From Physcomitrium patens (Eukaryota > Streptophyta > Bryopsida > Funariales > Funariaceae), in assembly GCF_000002425.4 (NCBI RefSeq), contig NC_037271.1, positions 14,970,237 to 15,034,236 of the forward strand: DNA of 64,000 nucleotides, written 5' to 3'. Position 1 is the stretch's first letter. Each line of letters starts with the position of its first letter. The position numbers and the translations under genes were made by a program. Under the pieces are notes generated by a model. It was not told where the DNA came from. It did no database searches and was given only the letters and a program-made list of their open reading frames with translations. Of the stretch, positions 40,559 through 54,380 are shown one piece after another.

Positions 40559-41400
40559 AAAATATATCACAATATTTTAATATTTTAAGTATATTTAAAG
40601 AATTTTTAAAATAATCATTTATTGTTGTTCCAATTTTTTTTAATATTTTCAATATTTCTCTAAATAGCACAAATATTCATTATTTGATTTTTTTTATTGC
40701 TAGTTTATTAGTAGATAATTTAATTATTTTCACTTGAACAAATTATGAAAAAGATATGTTCCTTGAATAAGTTGGCACTTCTAAATGTGATTCCCTAACT
40801 TTTATCTTAAGCTGATCTATTCTCTTTAATAATCCCTAACTTTTAGAAGTGCTTATTTATTCAAGGATCTATTATGTTAGATTATGACTAACTTTTCACC
40901 AACATTATAAAAATGAAGTGTCTTTAAACTTTGTATTTATTCAAAAACAAGCTACATTCTTTCCAAATCTTTCTTCTTTTTTTAATTATGTTAATTTAAA
41001 ACACCATTATCCAATGCCACTTCCTTTCTAAGTAGGGGGGATATGTACTAATTTTTTAGAATATATCTTTTTTTTGTGTATATTTCAATACCAAATTATT
41101 TTATTAATATGTATGAGTTAAAAAGAAAGAGTAGAACTGCTTTACTGTGTTATTGAACTATAGCTGTATAAAATGAAAGTGTCCTTGGGCAAACAAAATA
41201 GATATTAGGGTTCTATTACAAAAAATATTTGAAAAGTGATAATGAAATGATTGAGACAAGAATTGATGGTATACACCTACACTTTACAACAGATATACAA
41301 TGTTGGGCAGGTTAAATTCATATTAATTAATTTCTTGGAACAACGATAATATATAAATTGACACTCTGAAAGAATCAACTATGTTATTTTAAGTTTCCTT
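38461..41400. other. AT-rich spacer with TA microsatellites
   Basis: TA runs lie at about 39045-39073, 39212-39234 and 40525-40555. A pyrimidine-rich insert at 39235-39400, starting GGGAGTTGTTAAAGGC, sits between AT-rich blocks and may be a fragment of another repeat. I see no gene. Confidence 0.6.
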
Positions 41401-42734
41401 GTGGTGAGGGGAAGTTGTGGATACTGTATGCCACATCCATTAATAATTGGAATGCTGCTTTGAAACACATACCATGAGGTATGTAGACCAAGGAAGTATC
41501 AGTTAAGACACAAGGTGTGCACTCTCTTGCTGCCAGAGTGCGTGAATATTACATTAGCTCCGGAATTTCTCTCGTAGTGGAGTGTCGGCGGGTCAAAGCG
41601 CCTCGCAAGACGCAATGAGGAGCTCTGGCAATGGCCTCGTTCTGAGATGATTCAAGTTGCCACTTATAAATGCAGAGTGGAAAGTGACAGCATTTCTGGA
41701 AGGTCAACGTGACACAGGCTTCAAAAAGGTCAACGTGTATGACACACAGGATGCTGCTCGGTCAAGCCACCAGGCTGGAAAGAAATTGGCAGAGAAGAAG
41801 AGTGTATTGGACACATGAAGCATCTTGTGCCAGCAATTTGGTTGAGAGAATAAAATCAACGGTTTTTTTTGAAATGAATTCAGCCGCCCGCGAATGCACA
41901 AATCTTTATAGAGCGTACAAGAGATATCGTAAAATATTCAGTGAGGAAAAAAAATAGTTCGTGGTGTCAATTTGATAGTCGATCAGGAATAATAATACAA
42001 ACTTGCTGCATCATTTATGGGTGAACTCCACTTTCTTCATATTAAAAGTCACTTGGAAGAAGGGATAAGGGTTTCACTTCTGGCAGCTCTTCACTTTCAC
42101 GAGTTCTGAGTACTCGGCAAATGGAAATTCACTTTGACGATTGAACTTCAAAAATGTGAAAATTTCTTGCACGCAGGTTCATCAATACACAACGGTACCT
42201 GCACATTTACCAACGGAGCTCGCTGTCAGAACTTATTATCAAAACCCAACTTCGCAGCGTACAAATTGAGAGAACAGAGAGTACAGTATCTGTGGTATTG
42301 TGGTATCCTTTGACAAACCTCGTTAAGCGGCACGAATTGTAGCTTTACAGATGTGAATTTGGGTCTGTGGAAGCCACTGCTGTGGTTAATGCTCATTCCA
42401 GCGGCTTTGACCACGATTGATCGCAATCCCTGTGGCGAACAAGGATTAGCAGCTTTCCACAGGACACCTTTCCCTGATGATCAAACACCCTGGACCAATT
42501 TGAATAAATTCCTCAGTAACATCTCTATTCACCGCACAAGTCCTGCCGCCTAAAATCCAGAAACAGAATGCGAACTGACTTACTGGTGGATACTTCTGAA
42601 CGATGTGCTTTACTAGTTTCCATTTATTCTCCGTGGTTTCAAGTTCACCCGATTCCCTGCAATAAGGCAACTGTGCTGAGTCAGGATGGAGAATTTGAGG
42701 GGGGGCACGCAGATTTTAACATGCACGTCCGAAC
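41401..42734. other. Moderate-GC segment downstream of the F-box gene, no gene identified
   Basis: GC content is higher here than in the flanking spacer, as in transcribed parts of this window. Open frames on both strands (for example 41709-41957 and 42353-42553 plus; 42226-42670 minus) are short and match nothing I know. It may be the 3' untranslated region of the minus-strand F-box gene, or an unrecognised transcript. Confidence 0.3.
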
Positions 42735-43555
42735 TCATTCATAATCATTGTCGGTAAGGCTTGCATGGATGAAAGGGCGCCAGACCAACCTAAAAATAAA
42801 CCGTCACAGAACGGTCTAATAAACTGACAGAACCCGCAAACGAAAACATACCAGCTGAAGATGACGTTTTTCAGCTCATCTCGGATTACTACTTGACATT
42901 TGAACACGCTAGGATCGCCTTTCCTGTCCGCGTACCAGATTGAAAACATCATGGGAGGACTGCAATTCAGGAACTTGTTGGAAAATGTTTGGAGACCAAC
43001 ATACTGCTGCACCTTACCCCAGTGCCAAGAGGTCGCCATAAGGAGTTTATCCACGGCAACAGGACAAGGAGAGCAGTCAGATGCGGGACACTCACGCAAT
43101 ACACCGTCGCCACCACCGCGCTGGAAAACTGAGCCACCCTCTGTTGCTCAGTAGCCATAGAAATGAGGCTCTTCGTCGCATTCATCAGTTCTACAAATAC
43201 GGTCGATAATGAGCCGGTGCTTGGGCTCCCATGGCCGCAAGAATTGATGCTTGAGTCGGTCGGCGTCGAGGTAATGAATTCGTTCGAAGTATGGAGAAGC
43301 GATCAAATTGACGCCGTAGACGGAACCGAATAAACCCTTCCATCCGCCAAGGCACTGCATTGCGTCATTTCCTCTCAATCCAGAGCCCTCACACAATTCG
43401 CTCCACAGGGTCGCATCACAGGTGGAGTCTCGCCATGCTCTGCACACAAGTGCGCAGGAGCTCGCAATCTGCGAGGACGGCAGTAAAGCAAATATCTTGA
43501 CAAGGACGGCATCTGGAATGCTCTCAAAAGTGGTTCCTACCCTTCCATTTCGCAT
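42735..43555 (-). CDS. Small F-box protein
   Basis: The protein starts at an ATG at 43555 (MRNGRVGTTFESIPD). An N-terminal F-box follows (residues about 11-50, IPDAVLVKIFALLPSSQ and CRAWRDSTCDATLW), a motif that recruits substrates to SCF ubiquitin ligases via SKP1. The C-terminal part has PPMMFSIWYADRKGDPS and is not a domain I recognise. The frame is open to 42852 except for one TGA at 43150-43148. A 60-nt GT-AG intron, 43200-43141, would remove the stop and keep phase. A second intron, 42851-42790 (62 nt), leads to the last exon 42789-42735. With exons 43555-43201, 43140-42852 and 42789-42735 the product is 232 residues. If the 60-nt intron is not used, the product is a 135-residue truncated F-box protein. 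Confidence 0.7.
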
Positions 43556-44600
43556 TGCAAATGAATGGGAACGGAGAGAAAGAGCTCACTCCTGAGCAAG
43601 CGCAATCTCCAACAACTACTTCCTCCAAAATTAAGACTCAAGTACATCTACAACATCCACCGAAATCTAGCGATCGACGGTTTTGCATGTGCTATCAGAC
43701 AGCGGTTCGAGCTAACGACTCGCCGATTCCCATTCACCTCAAGTTAACTTTTATTTCATTAAAGTACCCGCCTCCAAAGTGGCTGTTACAGTGCAATCTC
43801 TGACAAACGCCAACGATTCTGCATATATACTGGGTGCCAGCAACTATGCGAAAGAAACCTGGTTGTCGAGCCTTCCCCTCGCGGACAAAGCCATCAACAG
43901 AACATGCTACCCTGTTTCACAAGCTCAGACTTGCCTCACGATGACAACGCGGCTGTTGAGGCGGAAAAAAACGATGATTCTGAGCAGGGGAGAAGGAAGG
44001 AGGGAAGGAAGGAGCAGAGAGAGAGACAGTGCAAAGCCAGTAGCCAAGTAAGCAACAGCAGCAGCGAAGCAAGAACGCAGATGTGGGAAGGGGGTGGGGA
44101 GGTCATGGGGCAGACGAAGAGGAGATGAGGACAGGAGCTAGGAGAGTGGTAGTACAAGTACTAGTAGTAGGGAGAGGAGAGAGGCGCAAGCACGCAGGCA
44201 CGCGCGGACACACACCCAGAGACAGCCCAGGAGAGAGTGGTTGGGCAGACAACCAGCCAATCCCCCCCCCCCCCCCCATGGCCAGCCAGCATTAGCACCC
44301 CCCCCCCGGGCTACGCCTCGTCATCGTCGTCGTCGTCTTGGCGGGAATCGGACGGGAACTGGGTTTGAACCCCGCGACAACTAGCGACCCCAAAAAGGCG
44401 GGAACCCTAAGCGTCAATGGATGGGTGGATGGATGAATATATGATACCGTGGTGATGTAACAAGATGCATGCTTCACCTCTCCTTTTGTGACGGGGGCCA
44501 GAGAGGTGTAGAGTGTGTGCATCGATAAAACGACCCAAATTTTTACTAAAGCAACCCACCCATCATCACAATTATGAAAAAACAATTGTCTCTAGATTCA
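43556..44600 (-). promoter_or_regulatory. Promoter/5' leader region of the F-box gene
   Basis: The region upstream of the minus-strand ATG contains purine-rich runs (43970-44110), CT/GA repeats, and C runs of 16 (44262-44277) and 10 (44298-44307). These are G runs on the coding strand, and a GTC/GAC repeat lies at 44321-44336. Open frames inside are low complexity. It probably spans leader and promoter. Confidence 0.4.
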
Positions 44601-47339
44601 TTTATCTACTATTGGTTCTACAACCAATGAAAAGAAAGCACATTCATCCACAACTATGATAATTTAATCTTCATTGCTGCCATCCACAATTATTAGCTGT
44701 GGTAGTCCTTGATTAGAATCCTAATTATTTGTTTAAAAGAAGGAGGAATGTGCCACATGTTATCTCATTACTTTGCTCTATGTTGAGAAGAGAGATGGGT
44801 TGGCCTTCCCTTCTTTACCACCTTCCTCTCCGCATGGCTTCCCTGCCACCCTCACACTTTGATGCAAGATCTTGGAAGTATGTTGCAGAAACTTATGCAA
44901 TGATTATTGCAAAGACTAGCTTCTAAAGGCCTCATAGTGTTTGTGTAGGATCCATGAAAGTTTAAAGCTTGCCAATCGTTGTCAAAATGATTTTATAGCT
45001 CTTTGAGTATATGAGAGTACAAGAGCTTATGTATAATTAATATTGTGGTTTATGGACCATCAACAGTAGCTATTGTTTTACAACACCCATGTATTTGTGA
45101 GTTTCTTTCTCAAGTTTGCAATAATATATATTCTTAAAGGTTGACTTGATAGTGGTTGTTGCAAATGTAATCAATATCTTTTTCTTTCTAAAATTGAGAT
45201 TTTATGATTGTGGATTGAAAACGTGGAGTTATTATTGCAATAATTGTATGTTCTCTCTCTCTTAGAAGTACAATGTGTGATGGCTGGCTTTGTATAGTCC
45301 TTTGATAGAAAAAAGGTGGAGGGATGGTGATGGTGTTGGAGAAGTTAGGATTTTCAAAATTAGAGGACCTTGTAAATGACATTCAAATTATTACATGAGC
45401 ATGCCATTTTTTTTGAAGGTGAGATATATGGAATATATTAAAAATTGATACTATGTGTATTGATTATAAGTAAGTTAGTTGAAGGAAGGAGCTTGGATAT
45501 GGCTATGATACTTTTTGCAACCACAATAGAGAAGAACCTTAATATTATATCTAGATCACATGCTTGGCTTTTTTTTTGTACTATGTTTGTTAGATTGTAG
45601 CCCTTGTTGTATGCTATAAAGTATAAAAAGAATGTCTAGATCTTAAAGTTTTGTAGTAAATTTCTTGCATCAAAGCTAATCTTTTGATGATGCTTAATAT
45701 TTTTAGTAAATCAAGTATTAGGTTTTAGAATTAAGCAATTGCAATATTTAATGCTTTCAAATCCTATGCATTAATCATCTCTATGAGATAGATACTATAG
45801 CACAATATTATCTTTATTTTTTAAAATTTTTTAAATATTTTTTTGCTTTGAATCCAAAGTTTTGGAGTTAAGCAATTATAATATTCAATGCTCTAAAGTC
45901 CTATGGATCAATCATCTTTGTGAGGCAAATATCTTAATATGATTTTTTTTGAATTTTTTGGCATTTTTTTGTTTGAATTAAGGATTTTGAAATTAACTCT
46001 CCATGATGTTTTTTAATCCACAATCTTGCCATAGGAGTTGTTTTCATGCACTTATTACTGAGCTTTTGATAGTAACTAATACTCATGAATTCAAGTCGAG
46101 ACTTTGTATTCCTATTCCAAATTCCAAAAATAGGTATCAACAACAATAATAGTATCACAATTGCCTATTCACTGCATTGCAACAGTGCATCTACAAAATA
46201 TAATCTCTCAATGTTCCTTTACTAGCTAGTTGTCCTAACTTGAGTAATGCTTGATGAAAACTCTTTAAGTACTAATACTAGTGATTATCTAGTTGTGGGA
46301 TATTTATTGATTGTTGAGGATATGGAGGTGTGAGATTTTGGATGGTATGTGATGGAAAGTAATGGTGGATTTTTTTTTTTTTCAAATGCACAGATTACTT
46401 CTACTATCGACATGTACATTTTCATGTTATTGATTGAAAAATATTGTATGTTGAGTGACATTGTGAAGCTGATCAAGGGTAAGGTTGGGCTTTTTAATAG
46501 GCCATTTTTTCACACTCATTACAATTGCAATTTAAACAAAATATTCTTTCTATATGGCCAAATTCATTTAAATTATTTTTTTAAAAAATAAAATTTGAAT
46601 ATCACTTAAATAGAATTTGGATGAAAATATTGTTTTAAAAATTTAATAAATATTAAATAAAAAATGATGTTAGATATATTATTTTTACTTTATTATTATA
46701 AAATTAATTAATAACTAATATTACTTGAAGTAATAATCATTTATAATTTTTTAAATGACTATATGTAATATTTTTTTAAAATAATTGTTCAAACATACTG
46801 TTGAACCCTATTTTTTTTGAATATTATTTCTAAACAATTATAAGAGAAATATTGTCCTTTTAGGATATGTGCAGATATTATGTTCTATTAACTTGCAATT
46901 GCTGCAAAAGAGCCTCCTTATTCTTGCCTCTATAAACTCAAACTGTGATGTAAATTGTTGTGTTGATGTTTTTGCATGCATGTCACTTCTAGTTCTACTT
47001 CTTGCTCCTTATGGTCTTCTCTTTGGGTGATTCACTTGTCAATTTTTCAATCACATAGTTATTTTTGAAAGTTCAACTTTTCTTTTATGTAGATTTTTTT
47101 TATTGATGAAGAGCTAAAATATCAAAAGTTCTATTAATAATATAATAAAGTAGACATTATTATATAATGTTTCGGCTACCATGTGACAATAATATACATA
47201 TATATTTAATATATAATTTATTATACAATATAGTGAGAGCCACTTTTACTAGACATTAATGACTCTTGAAATTTTATTTTATTTTATTTATTTAGTACTT
47301 AGGATACTTACTATATAAAACTTATTAGAAAAAAGATTA
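44601..47339. other. AT-rich spacer with a diverged tandem repeat
   Basis: The stretch from 44600 to 45000 is slightly GC-richer, with a pyrimidine-rich patch at 44795-44860, but offers no convincing gene. The rest is AT-rich. It includes the 137-bp repeat described separately and an oligo-T run near 46370-46381. Confidence 0.5.
45722..46000. repeat. Diverged 137-bp tandem repeat
   Basis: Two adjacent copies begin GTTTTAGAATTAAGCAATT (45722) and GTTTTGGAGTTAAGCAATT (45859), and share TCCTATG and TCAATCATCT-type blocks. The beginning of a third copy (GGATTTTGAAATTAA) appears near 45982. Confidence 0.65.
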
Positions 47340-48041
47340 GAGAAGGATTTTGTATAAAAAGAGGTAGTTAGGCCAACCATAAGGATGAATGGAAATAGAT
47401 GATGAAAATTTTTATTCCTATTGGCTAAAATTCATGCCCAATGGATTTCAAAGAGGCTATCCCAGGTCTTATTAGGAATAAGGATTACCCTTTTGAGACC
47501 ATTTTAATATCAAAGATTAAGATCATCAATTTTAGGATTTTGGATATAGTTTAAGTGAAAATTTTATATAATTTGGAATTTTTGTAAAGAAGATATAGAA
47601 ACTCAAAATTAAGGTGTTGATTTCGTATCTATTTTCACTCTTTGGAACATAGCACATGCGTATAAAGACCTTTTGAAGATCAAATTTTCAGGTTGAAAAT
47701 TTGGTTTAAAAGACTAAATTTTGCATAAAAAAAATAAAAGATTTGGAGTTGATTTAGAGGAGCAATAATTGCTTGAAGATTGCCTTTCCAAATTGAGGTT
47801 TGTTAGTGAGCCAATTTTATGAGGGATTTGGTTCCAACCATAACTTAGCCATTTAGACAAATTTTTAGGTAAATATTTCTATGAATATGTATTACTATGT
47901 TTTAAAACTTATACCAAATTTTTTGGCATTTGGATTTTGGATTTTTGAGATATAAAGAAAATAGTATTCATGTGTTTGTAAATTAGGATTTAGAGCATCT
48001 GCTAGGATTTCTTAGATGCCAAATGATTTGTAGTAGATTTA

Positions 48042-48072
<31 letters not shown>

Positions 48073-48500
48073 GTGGTAAAGCTTAAGAATAAATGCTAAA
48101 TTTTTTAGAAATTTTTAAAAAAATTGAATGGTTGGATCAAGAAATATGATATTCTAAAGTTTAGAGAATAAAAATCCTTTGTAGGAGAAAAATATTTTGA
48201 AAAGATTTTGCTACAATTTGGACATTTTATGCAAAGTAAAGAGATTTTTGAGAGCCAAGACTTTATATATATGTAAAAGATAGAAATATAGAGCTATGGA
48301 AAAATTATAGTATAAAGATAGATTTTTGTAAGAAAATTATGGATTTTTTTTGAGCTTATGGAAAACCTAACTTATCAGCAAATAGTTAGTTATGATTTGG
48401 TATAGCAAAGGATGCTAGGGCATTTTTAGAGGCTTTAAAAAGCCTTATGTATAAACCTTTTTAAATATAAAAAAATATTAAAATATATTTTTTATATTAT
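47340..48500 (+). repeat. LTR-like repeat, copy 2 (inverted relative to 28000-29030)
   Basis: This plus-strand block matches the reverse complement of 28000-29030 along its length. It includes the CCCAATGGATTTCAAAGAG region, the CACTCTTTGGAACATA region and a GGTTCCAACCATAACTTAGCC counterpart. No internal retroelement genes are recognisable beside it, so it may be a solo LTR. A T run of about 29 bases lies inside at 48044-48072. Confidence 0.55.
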
Positions 48501-49912
48501 TATATTTATTTATCTTCTATAATAAAAATAAATTGCTTGTTGGAATTTGGCCGACGAATTAAAACTAAACTCTCTACAACTAGGTATCCAATGTATTCTT
48601 AGATAGAAAATTATACTATACAATAATGTAAACTAACAAAAGAGAATGAAATTATAGATGATATTAGAATAAATTGGTTAAGAATATTTACTAAGTAACA
48701 TTGATGATGAAAATCACTAATTGATAAAAACATCTCTTCTTCTCAATAAAATTCTTATTTAATGCTTAACTAGTAGACCTAATTTATTTGTCATTTTTCT
48801 TGTGAAAGAAAAATTAAATTCATTGATTTTACTCTTAATTGTCTATATTGCTCAAATTTAAGATTAAAAACATATAAAGATACACATTTCACAACATTAG
48901 AGAAGAAACCAATATTGTATTGAGGTGCAACATGGATTTGTTTTGAACTTTCTTGAACCTTCAATTTTTTTATTGTATTTTTAAAAGAATGAAAGAGAGA
49001 AATTTGAACTTTTCTCTAAGGTCTTTGGTGGAAAATTTTAAGTAAGATTTTAATATTGAATATTGACCCTCTACTTGTGATATAGTCACACTTCTAAGAT
49101 AAAGTAGATTATTTGTTCAAGCTTTAATAAATATCTTCCTATATAATATCCAAGTGTTTTTTAAATACTGAATATCTGCATAAGCAATAGTAGAAATGTA
49201 CTTGTTGCAAATATTAGTCCACTCCAAATAAAAAGCTCTACAGAACATGTACTAATCACAATGGTCTAATCTATAAGGAATTAAGACCGTCCTTACTCTA
49301 CTTTGTTTGAAAAATATTTTTTATAATTTATTAATATATATTTTTGTATATAAAAATACAAAGTAATGCATTTGAAGTGGAGAATATTAATTCAATGGCA
49401 TTTATTAATGTTAAATCCCTATCAATACCAATGCAAATGGGTCGAATTTCTCCATGTACTTCTTAAAGTTAGATTAATGTCCAACAAAAGAAACGTTTCA
49501 TTTCTTTTTAGAAAAAACAACACCAATGATAAATGAAGTATTGAAACTTGTGATCCCTACAACATGTAATATTGGCATTTCTGGTTGCACTTGACATTTA
49601 AAATCAATTGTAAACTTTTTGATTGATTTCTGGCAGTATTTGTAAGCTGTTGTTGCTACTGCTACTATGGTGCTGAGTGACTCTATTAAGAGCCAATTTT
49701 GCACATCACTCACTTATTTATAGACCTACTGAGCATCTCATGTAACTTAGCTTGGTCTCACAATCTTTGCTTTTTTTTTGCTTTGCTTTGCTTTGGTGAG
49801 CCAATCTTCCTCACTTGTGTCTGCACACCTCAACTGCATTTCTTGCTTCAACACCCACAACATTGCCTATGTTAAAACTTAAAAATGTATTCAAGATTCA
49901 ATTTTTGAATGA

Positions 49913-49946
<34 letters not shown>

Positions 49947-51999
49947 ATATATTGAATAGAAAATCAATAATGTGTGGTGTGGGTGTGATTAAATCAATAG
50001 TATAGTTGCAATAAGTAAAAAGAATTTAGTATACAAAGTTTTAATATTTAGTGTAACCTTCATCTTTCTTATAAGCAAGATTATATTATTGAAGGAAGGT
50101 TGAGTTTTGACTTTATTAATTTTACTTGATTTTGAAAATATTCTATATTATAATCAATAATTTAGTGTTATTAGTAGATATTTTCCATCACGACAATATC
50201 TTTCTTATAATTGTACAATGGCTGATAAAAAAAAGAGCTGTATTTAGAAAAAATATATTCTTAGAAATATACATTTATAAGAATGTTAAGAAAAATTTAT
50301 TTACGATTTAAAGTTCTCAGTATGTTTGCTACTGTTTTTTATAATTAATATTTTTAAAAAAAATATCAAAAAAATTGTATAATATTTTATTGGCTAAAAA
50401 AGTTGATCATAAAATCTTTTATCTTATATTTTAAGTATTTGATATTTATTCCTAATTAAATAAAATTAATTTTTTTATTAAAATGGGTCATTGAAAACAT
50501 ACCATTTAGTCAATTATGTTTTAAAAAATTGTTTGTTATTTCAAAAATATATAAAATAAACATATAAAATATCTTCATGTATCAAGAGAGTTTTTATCAT
50601 TTTTTAACAAAAAATTATAGTACATTGTAAATATTGCTTTAATAATTTGAAATTAGAGCTTAATAATAAAACTTATGAAAACATATAATCATAGTTGTTT
50701 TAGAAAAGATAATGGTCAAGAATGTTTATATAGTTAACATGTAAAGACTTTGTCTATGAACAATCACCACATCATACTTATTTTTTTGATGACTTTCTAT
50801 ATTCTTGGTTGTCAAAAATATCTTTAAATAAAAACTAAAGTTTTGTTGCATTTAAAAGATGTTAAGGACATGAATGTAGAAAAAACTTAAAAAATATTAT
50901 ATTTACATATCACTAAATAAAGGAGAAAGTAATGAAAGAATAGATAGGTATATAATAATAATAAAGTAGAATACTTTTTGCCAAATACAAAAAGAATAGA
51001 GAGTCTTGAACTAAGATTGAAATACAAAAAAGGCATTGACAAGATTAAAGGTGATCTTACTCTTATCTCCATTTACTAACTACCACGAAGACCCTTTGGA
51101 AGCTTCTTAAGGACCATAAGACTTGTGGCTCAAGTGTAAAGTTGTAAGTTGCTTCCAATGTTGCTCTCTAAAAGTAAGAAAATTGTAGAACAAGTTCTAA
51201 TAGCCAAATTACATATCTATAGGAATTTAAAGATCCAATTTGCATTTAAAAAAACTTTCTTAATTTATTTTTAAGAAAGATATTATCTACATATCATATT
51301 TTACTTCTACTTCTAATTTATTCTATTTATATAAGTGATATAGATATTTGCTACAAAAGGTTGTTTGTTAATAAATTCATATTGAACTTAAAAGTAATGT
51401 GATCATACTTAATCTTTCAGATAATAAATTTGTGGTTGATAAAATTAAAAGGTCTATTTTACAGAAATAAAAATATCAATAATTTATTCAATCTTTATTC
51501 TAAGGCATTACAGAAGTAATTGAGAAAATTTATAAGAAGATTATTTTAAAGAAAATTGATTAATTATTTTTGCATTATATAAATTCTATTATCATCTTTC
51601 ATTAATAGATAATATATTGAAAGAAAAGCAGTCTTTTTCTATAAAAAAACAAAATAATTTTCTTAATAAAATGTTTAAAAGTCTCTATATATTCATATAA
51701 TTTTTTTTTTGGAAGTAAATGTTTTTTAGACAAATCATAAAAGATGTGATTTCAAAATTTTACAAATTCCAAGTCTTGGTATAATATTCTCAAAATTTTT
51801 ATAACTTATACACATTTTAAAAAATAATAATATGCCATAAAAAGTATTTGTTGCATATATAAAATTATTATTCTTCTTTAATCTTTTATAATGTTGTAAA
51901 AGTGTTATTATTAAATATTAAAAAATATAACATGTTATTTAACTTACATATTTTATAATAACTTGATTTAATTTTAAACAATATTTCTTATTTTAATAA

Positions 52000-52036
<37 letters not shown>

Positions 52037-52500
52037 CTTAACAATAAATAAATATAATTATAGTATTTACGAGAATTGTTAAATTGATCCAAGTATTTTT
52101 CTAGATTGACCTATCCATCCTAACTATATTAATGAAAAATAAAAAATTTCTATTCTATGATCTAAATGTATATTTAATTCAAGAATTTATATACATTGAA
52201 AATTTCTTGATATGCCCATTTATCTTGGTAGCTTAAGGGTGATGAGAGTAAACTAATAATGAAAGGTAATGAGAGTAATCCAAAAAAAGACACCTTGCTT
52301 CAAAAAAATGTATTATTGTCCAAGTACAATATCAAATTAAAATATACATATGATATTTAATTGAAGTGAAAATTCTTAGAGTGATCAAAATTTGAAGAAT
52401 CTTGGTGGTTAGGGTACAAGACAGAATATCAAGAAGATATATATATATATATATATATATGGACATCTACCTACATGTGTATTTTTTAAACTTCACATTG
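48501..52500. other. AT-rich spacer with TA microsatellites
   Basis: TA runs occur at about 49914-49950, 52005-52034 and 52437-52460. A TTTGC-type short repeat (GCTTTGCTTTGCTTTG) lies near 49781-49796. I see no supported gene or RNA. Confidence 0.6.
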
Positions 52501-54380
52501 CTGCTTAATGCTCAAACATGTTGAGCCAGTTCAAGAAGGGAAGAATTGAGTAAGTGGAATGGCACAACATTTACAAATTTTGCAGCTAAATCTAAACTGC
52601 AAAGAGAAGACGAGTTGGATAAAGTAAGGGTTACTTCATGAGCTTACGTTGACGCACATGGGAGTAGATATGCAGCACTGGCAGGGTGCACTTCAGTTTT
52701 CCATCAAGTTACCTTCAAGTTAAACACAAGGCCAGGTTTCTGTACCGATCATGCTCGTCTAATCCTTCCCGTTGGTCTACATATTTTGTCTTACGAGGAC
52801 TGTGATTGTAGCATTCCATCACGGACGGGCGAAGGAAATGCTCATTTTTGAGAGGTTAGAAAATGAAGTTGATCTGCACACAGTTGTATTGCAGAAGTGT
52901 ACAGTATTTCCTAATTTGATACACGTACATTGAATGTTACTGCAAGACAGACCAATTCGTATTGAATGTTAATTCTTTCTATTCATTGTTTGGTACTGAA
53001 TCTTATTCCAGGCACCAGGGTCGACTGCTTTCATACTAAAGGGGGATTCCCCGGATAACTCGGCTACACACTTAGAACCAAGTCATCTTGATGCCTTCAA
53101 GTGCACAAGCAAGACAAGCCAGTAATATCGATTTTGGGAACTCGGAGATCTGATTCCATTAAGCAAAAATTGATCAATCTTCCTCCGCACCACAATTCTT
53201 GCTATATGGTAAGGCTGCTTATCCACTTCTAGCGCCTCGCACGAAATATAAGAAGGCGGGACAATTACATATCCCAAACAAAGGGATTCCAATTCACTCC
53301 TCCTACCCCAAAATGAAGAATCTATGCACATTTACACACCCTGACAAATACTTCACTTTGCGTATTTCTCGGGTCGAAAATACAAATAAAGTGACCCTTA
53401 GGCAGGTTGGCTCTCATAAGATAGAGAATCATAAGAGAATTCTGGATGAGATGACCTAGGAGAATGGCCTGCCAAGATGTAACATCCTAAAACTCACGTT
53501 GGTATCCCAAAAATGTAGATAAGGTAAATCATCGCCCTTACGGAAAAATAGTGCTAATAGGTATACATAGACCCAAGTTTCAATACTAAACCTCTCGCCA
53601 GGACACAGCCCAAACCGATGTCAAGTTAAAAGAGCATTAATAGCACTACCTAATTCTAAATGAGCCAATCCCTCTAAAGGTGTAGTGTCGCATCCAATCC
53701 ATATGCCGAAAATATATACACCAAACGCAATACACAAACTGTGGTAGCTTTAATGAGGGAAGATAGACAAGATTGTAAGAGTTCATTATGTTAAAACTGA
53801 AGATAAACATTCTGACTAGTAACGAGCATATCGTTCTATACATCATCACCACTAGGGTTACGGTAAGAATTCATGGATAGAGGTGGAGGGAAAGAAGCAG
53901 AAGTGTCCGTCATACTATAAAACATCTCAAACCTCACAATTGGAAAGAGATGGTGCTCACGCATGAAACCATTACAAAAGGACACTTCCAGTAATGACCT
54001 AGAGACGATTCACTCATGATCAATTTCTACTTTTAAAAAACAGTGATGCATAGATGGAAGAAGACAATCAGTGCCTTCACGAAGTAGCGCATATAAAAAG
54101 TTTTCGCACAAAGACAAGTAATATGCAGGCATGTGCTACGCATAGGAGGACACATACAAGGGAATCATAACCTTGAAAAAGAACACGTGCAGAAAATGAG
54201 GAAGCTCTGTCGTGTACCATTAGGGTTAACGTCTCAATGCATATCCGCATATGTAGAGATTCAAAGAATCTCCGGTTAACAAACTAAAAATTTAGGTTAC
54301 CAAAATCTAGCACCTCGGGTATTTTCTCAGAACGGCATGCATTATAGCAACCACCTCGAACAAAACAGTCGCCTTGCCGC
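52501..54380. other. Moderate-GC segment, no gene identified
   Basis: GC content rises as in transcribed parts of the window. The best frame is an ATG-started 82-codon frame on the minus strand (53331-53083, MCIDSSFWGRRSELESL) with no recognised features or splice partners. Part of the segment next to 54380 will be the 3' untranslated region of the ribosomal protein gene. The rest could be an unrecognised transcript. Confidence 0.3.

Noticed and set aside
43148..43150. In-frame TGA in the F-box gene read as selenocysteine
   Set aside because: Land plants are not known to use selenocysteine insertion, and a 60-nt GT-AG intron removes the codon in phase.
44355..44385. GGGTTTGAACCCCG resembling a tRNA T-arm
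   Set aside because: No matching D-arm, anticodon arm or acceptor stem could be placed around it.
53083..53331. 82-codon ATG-started minus-strand frame
   Set aside because: No recognised motif, no splice partner and no homologue known to me. It is mentioned under the 52.5-54.4 kb segment but not called as a gene.
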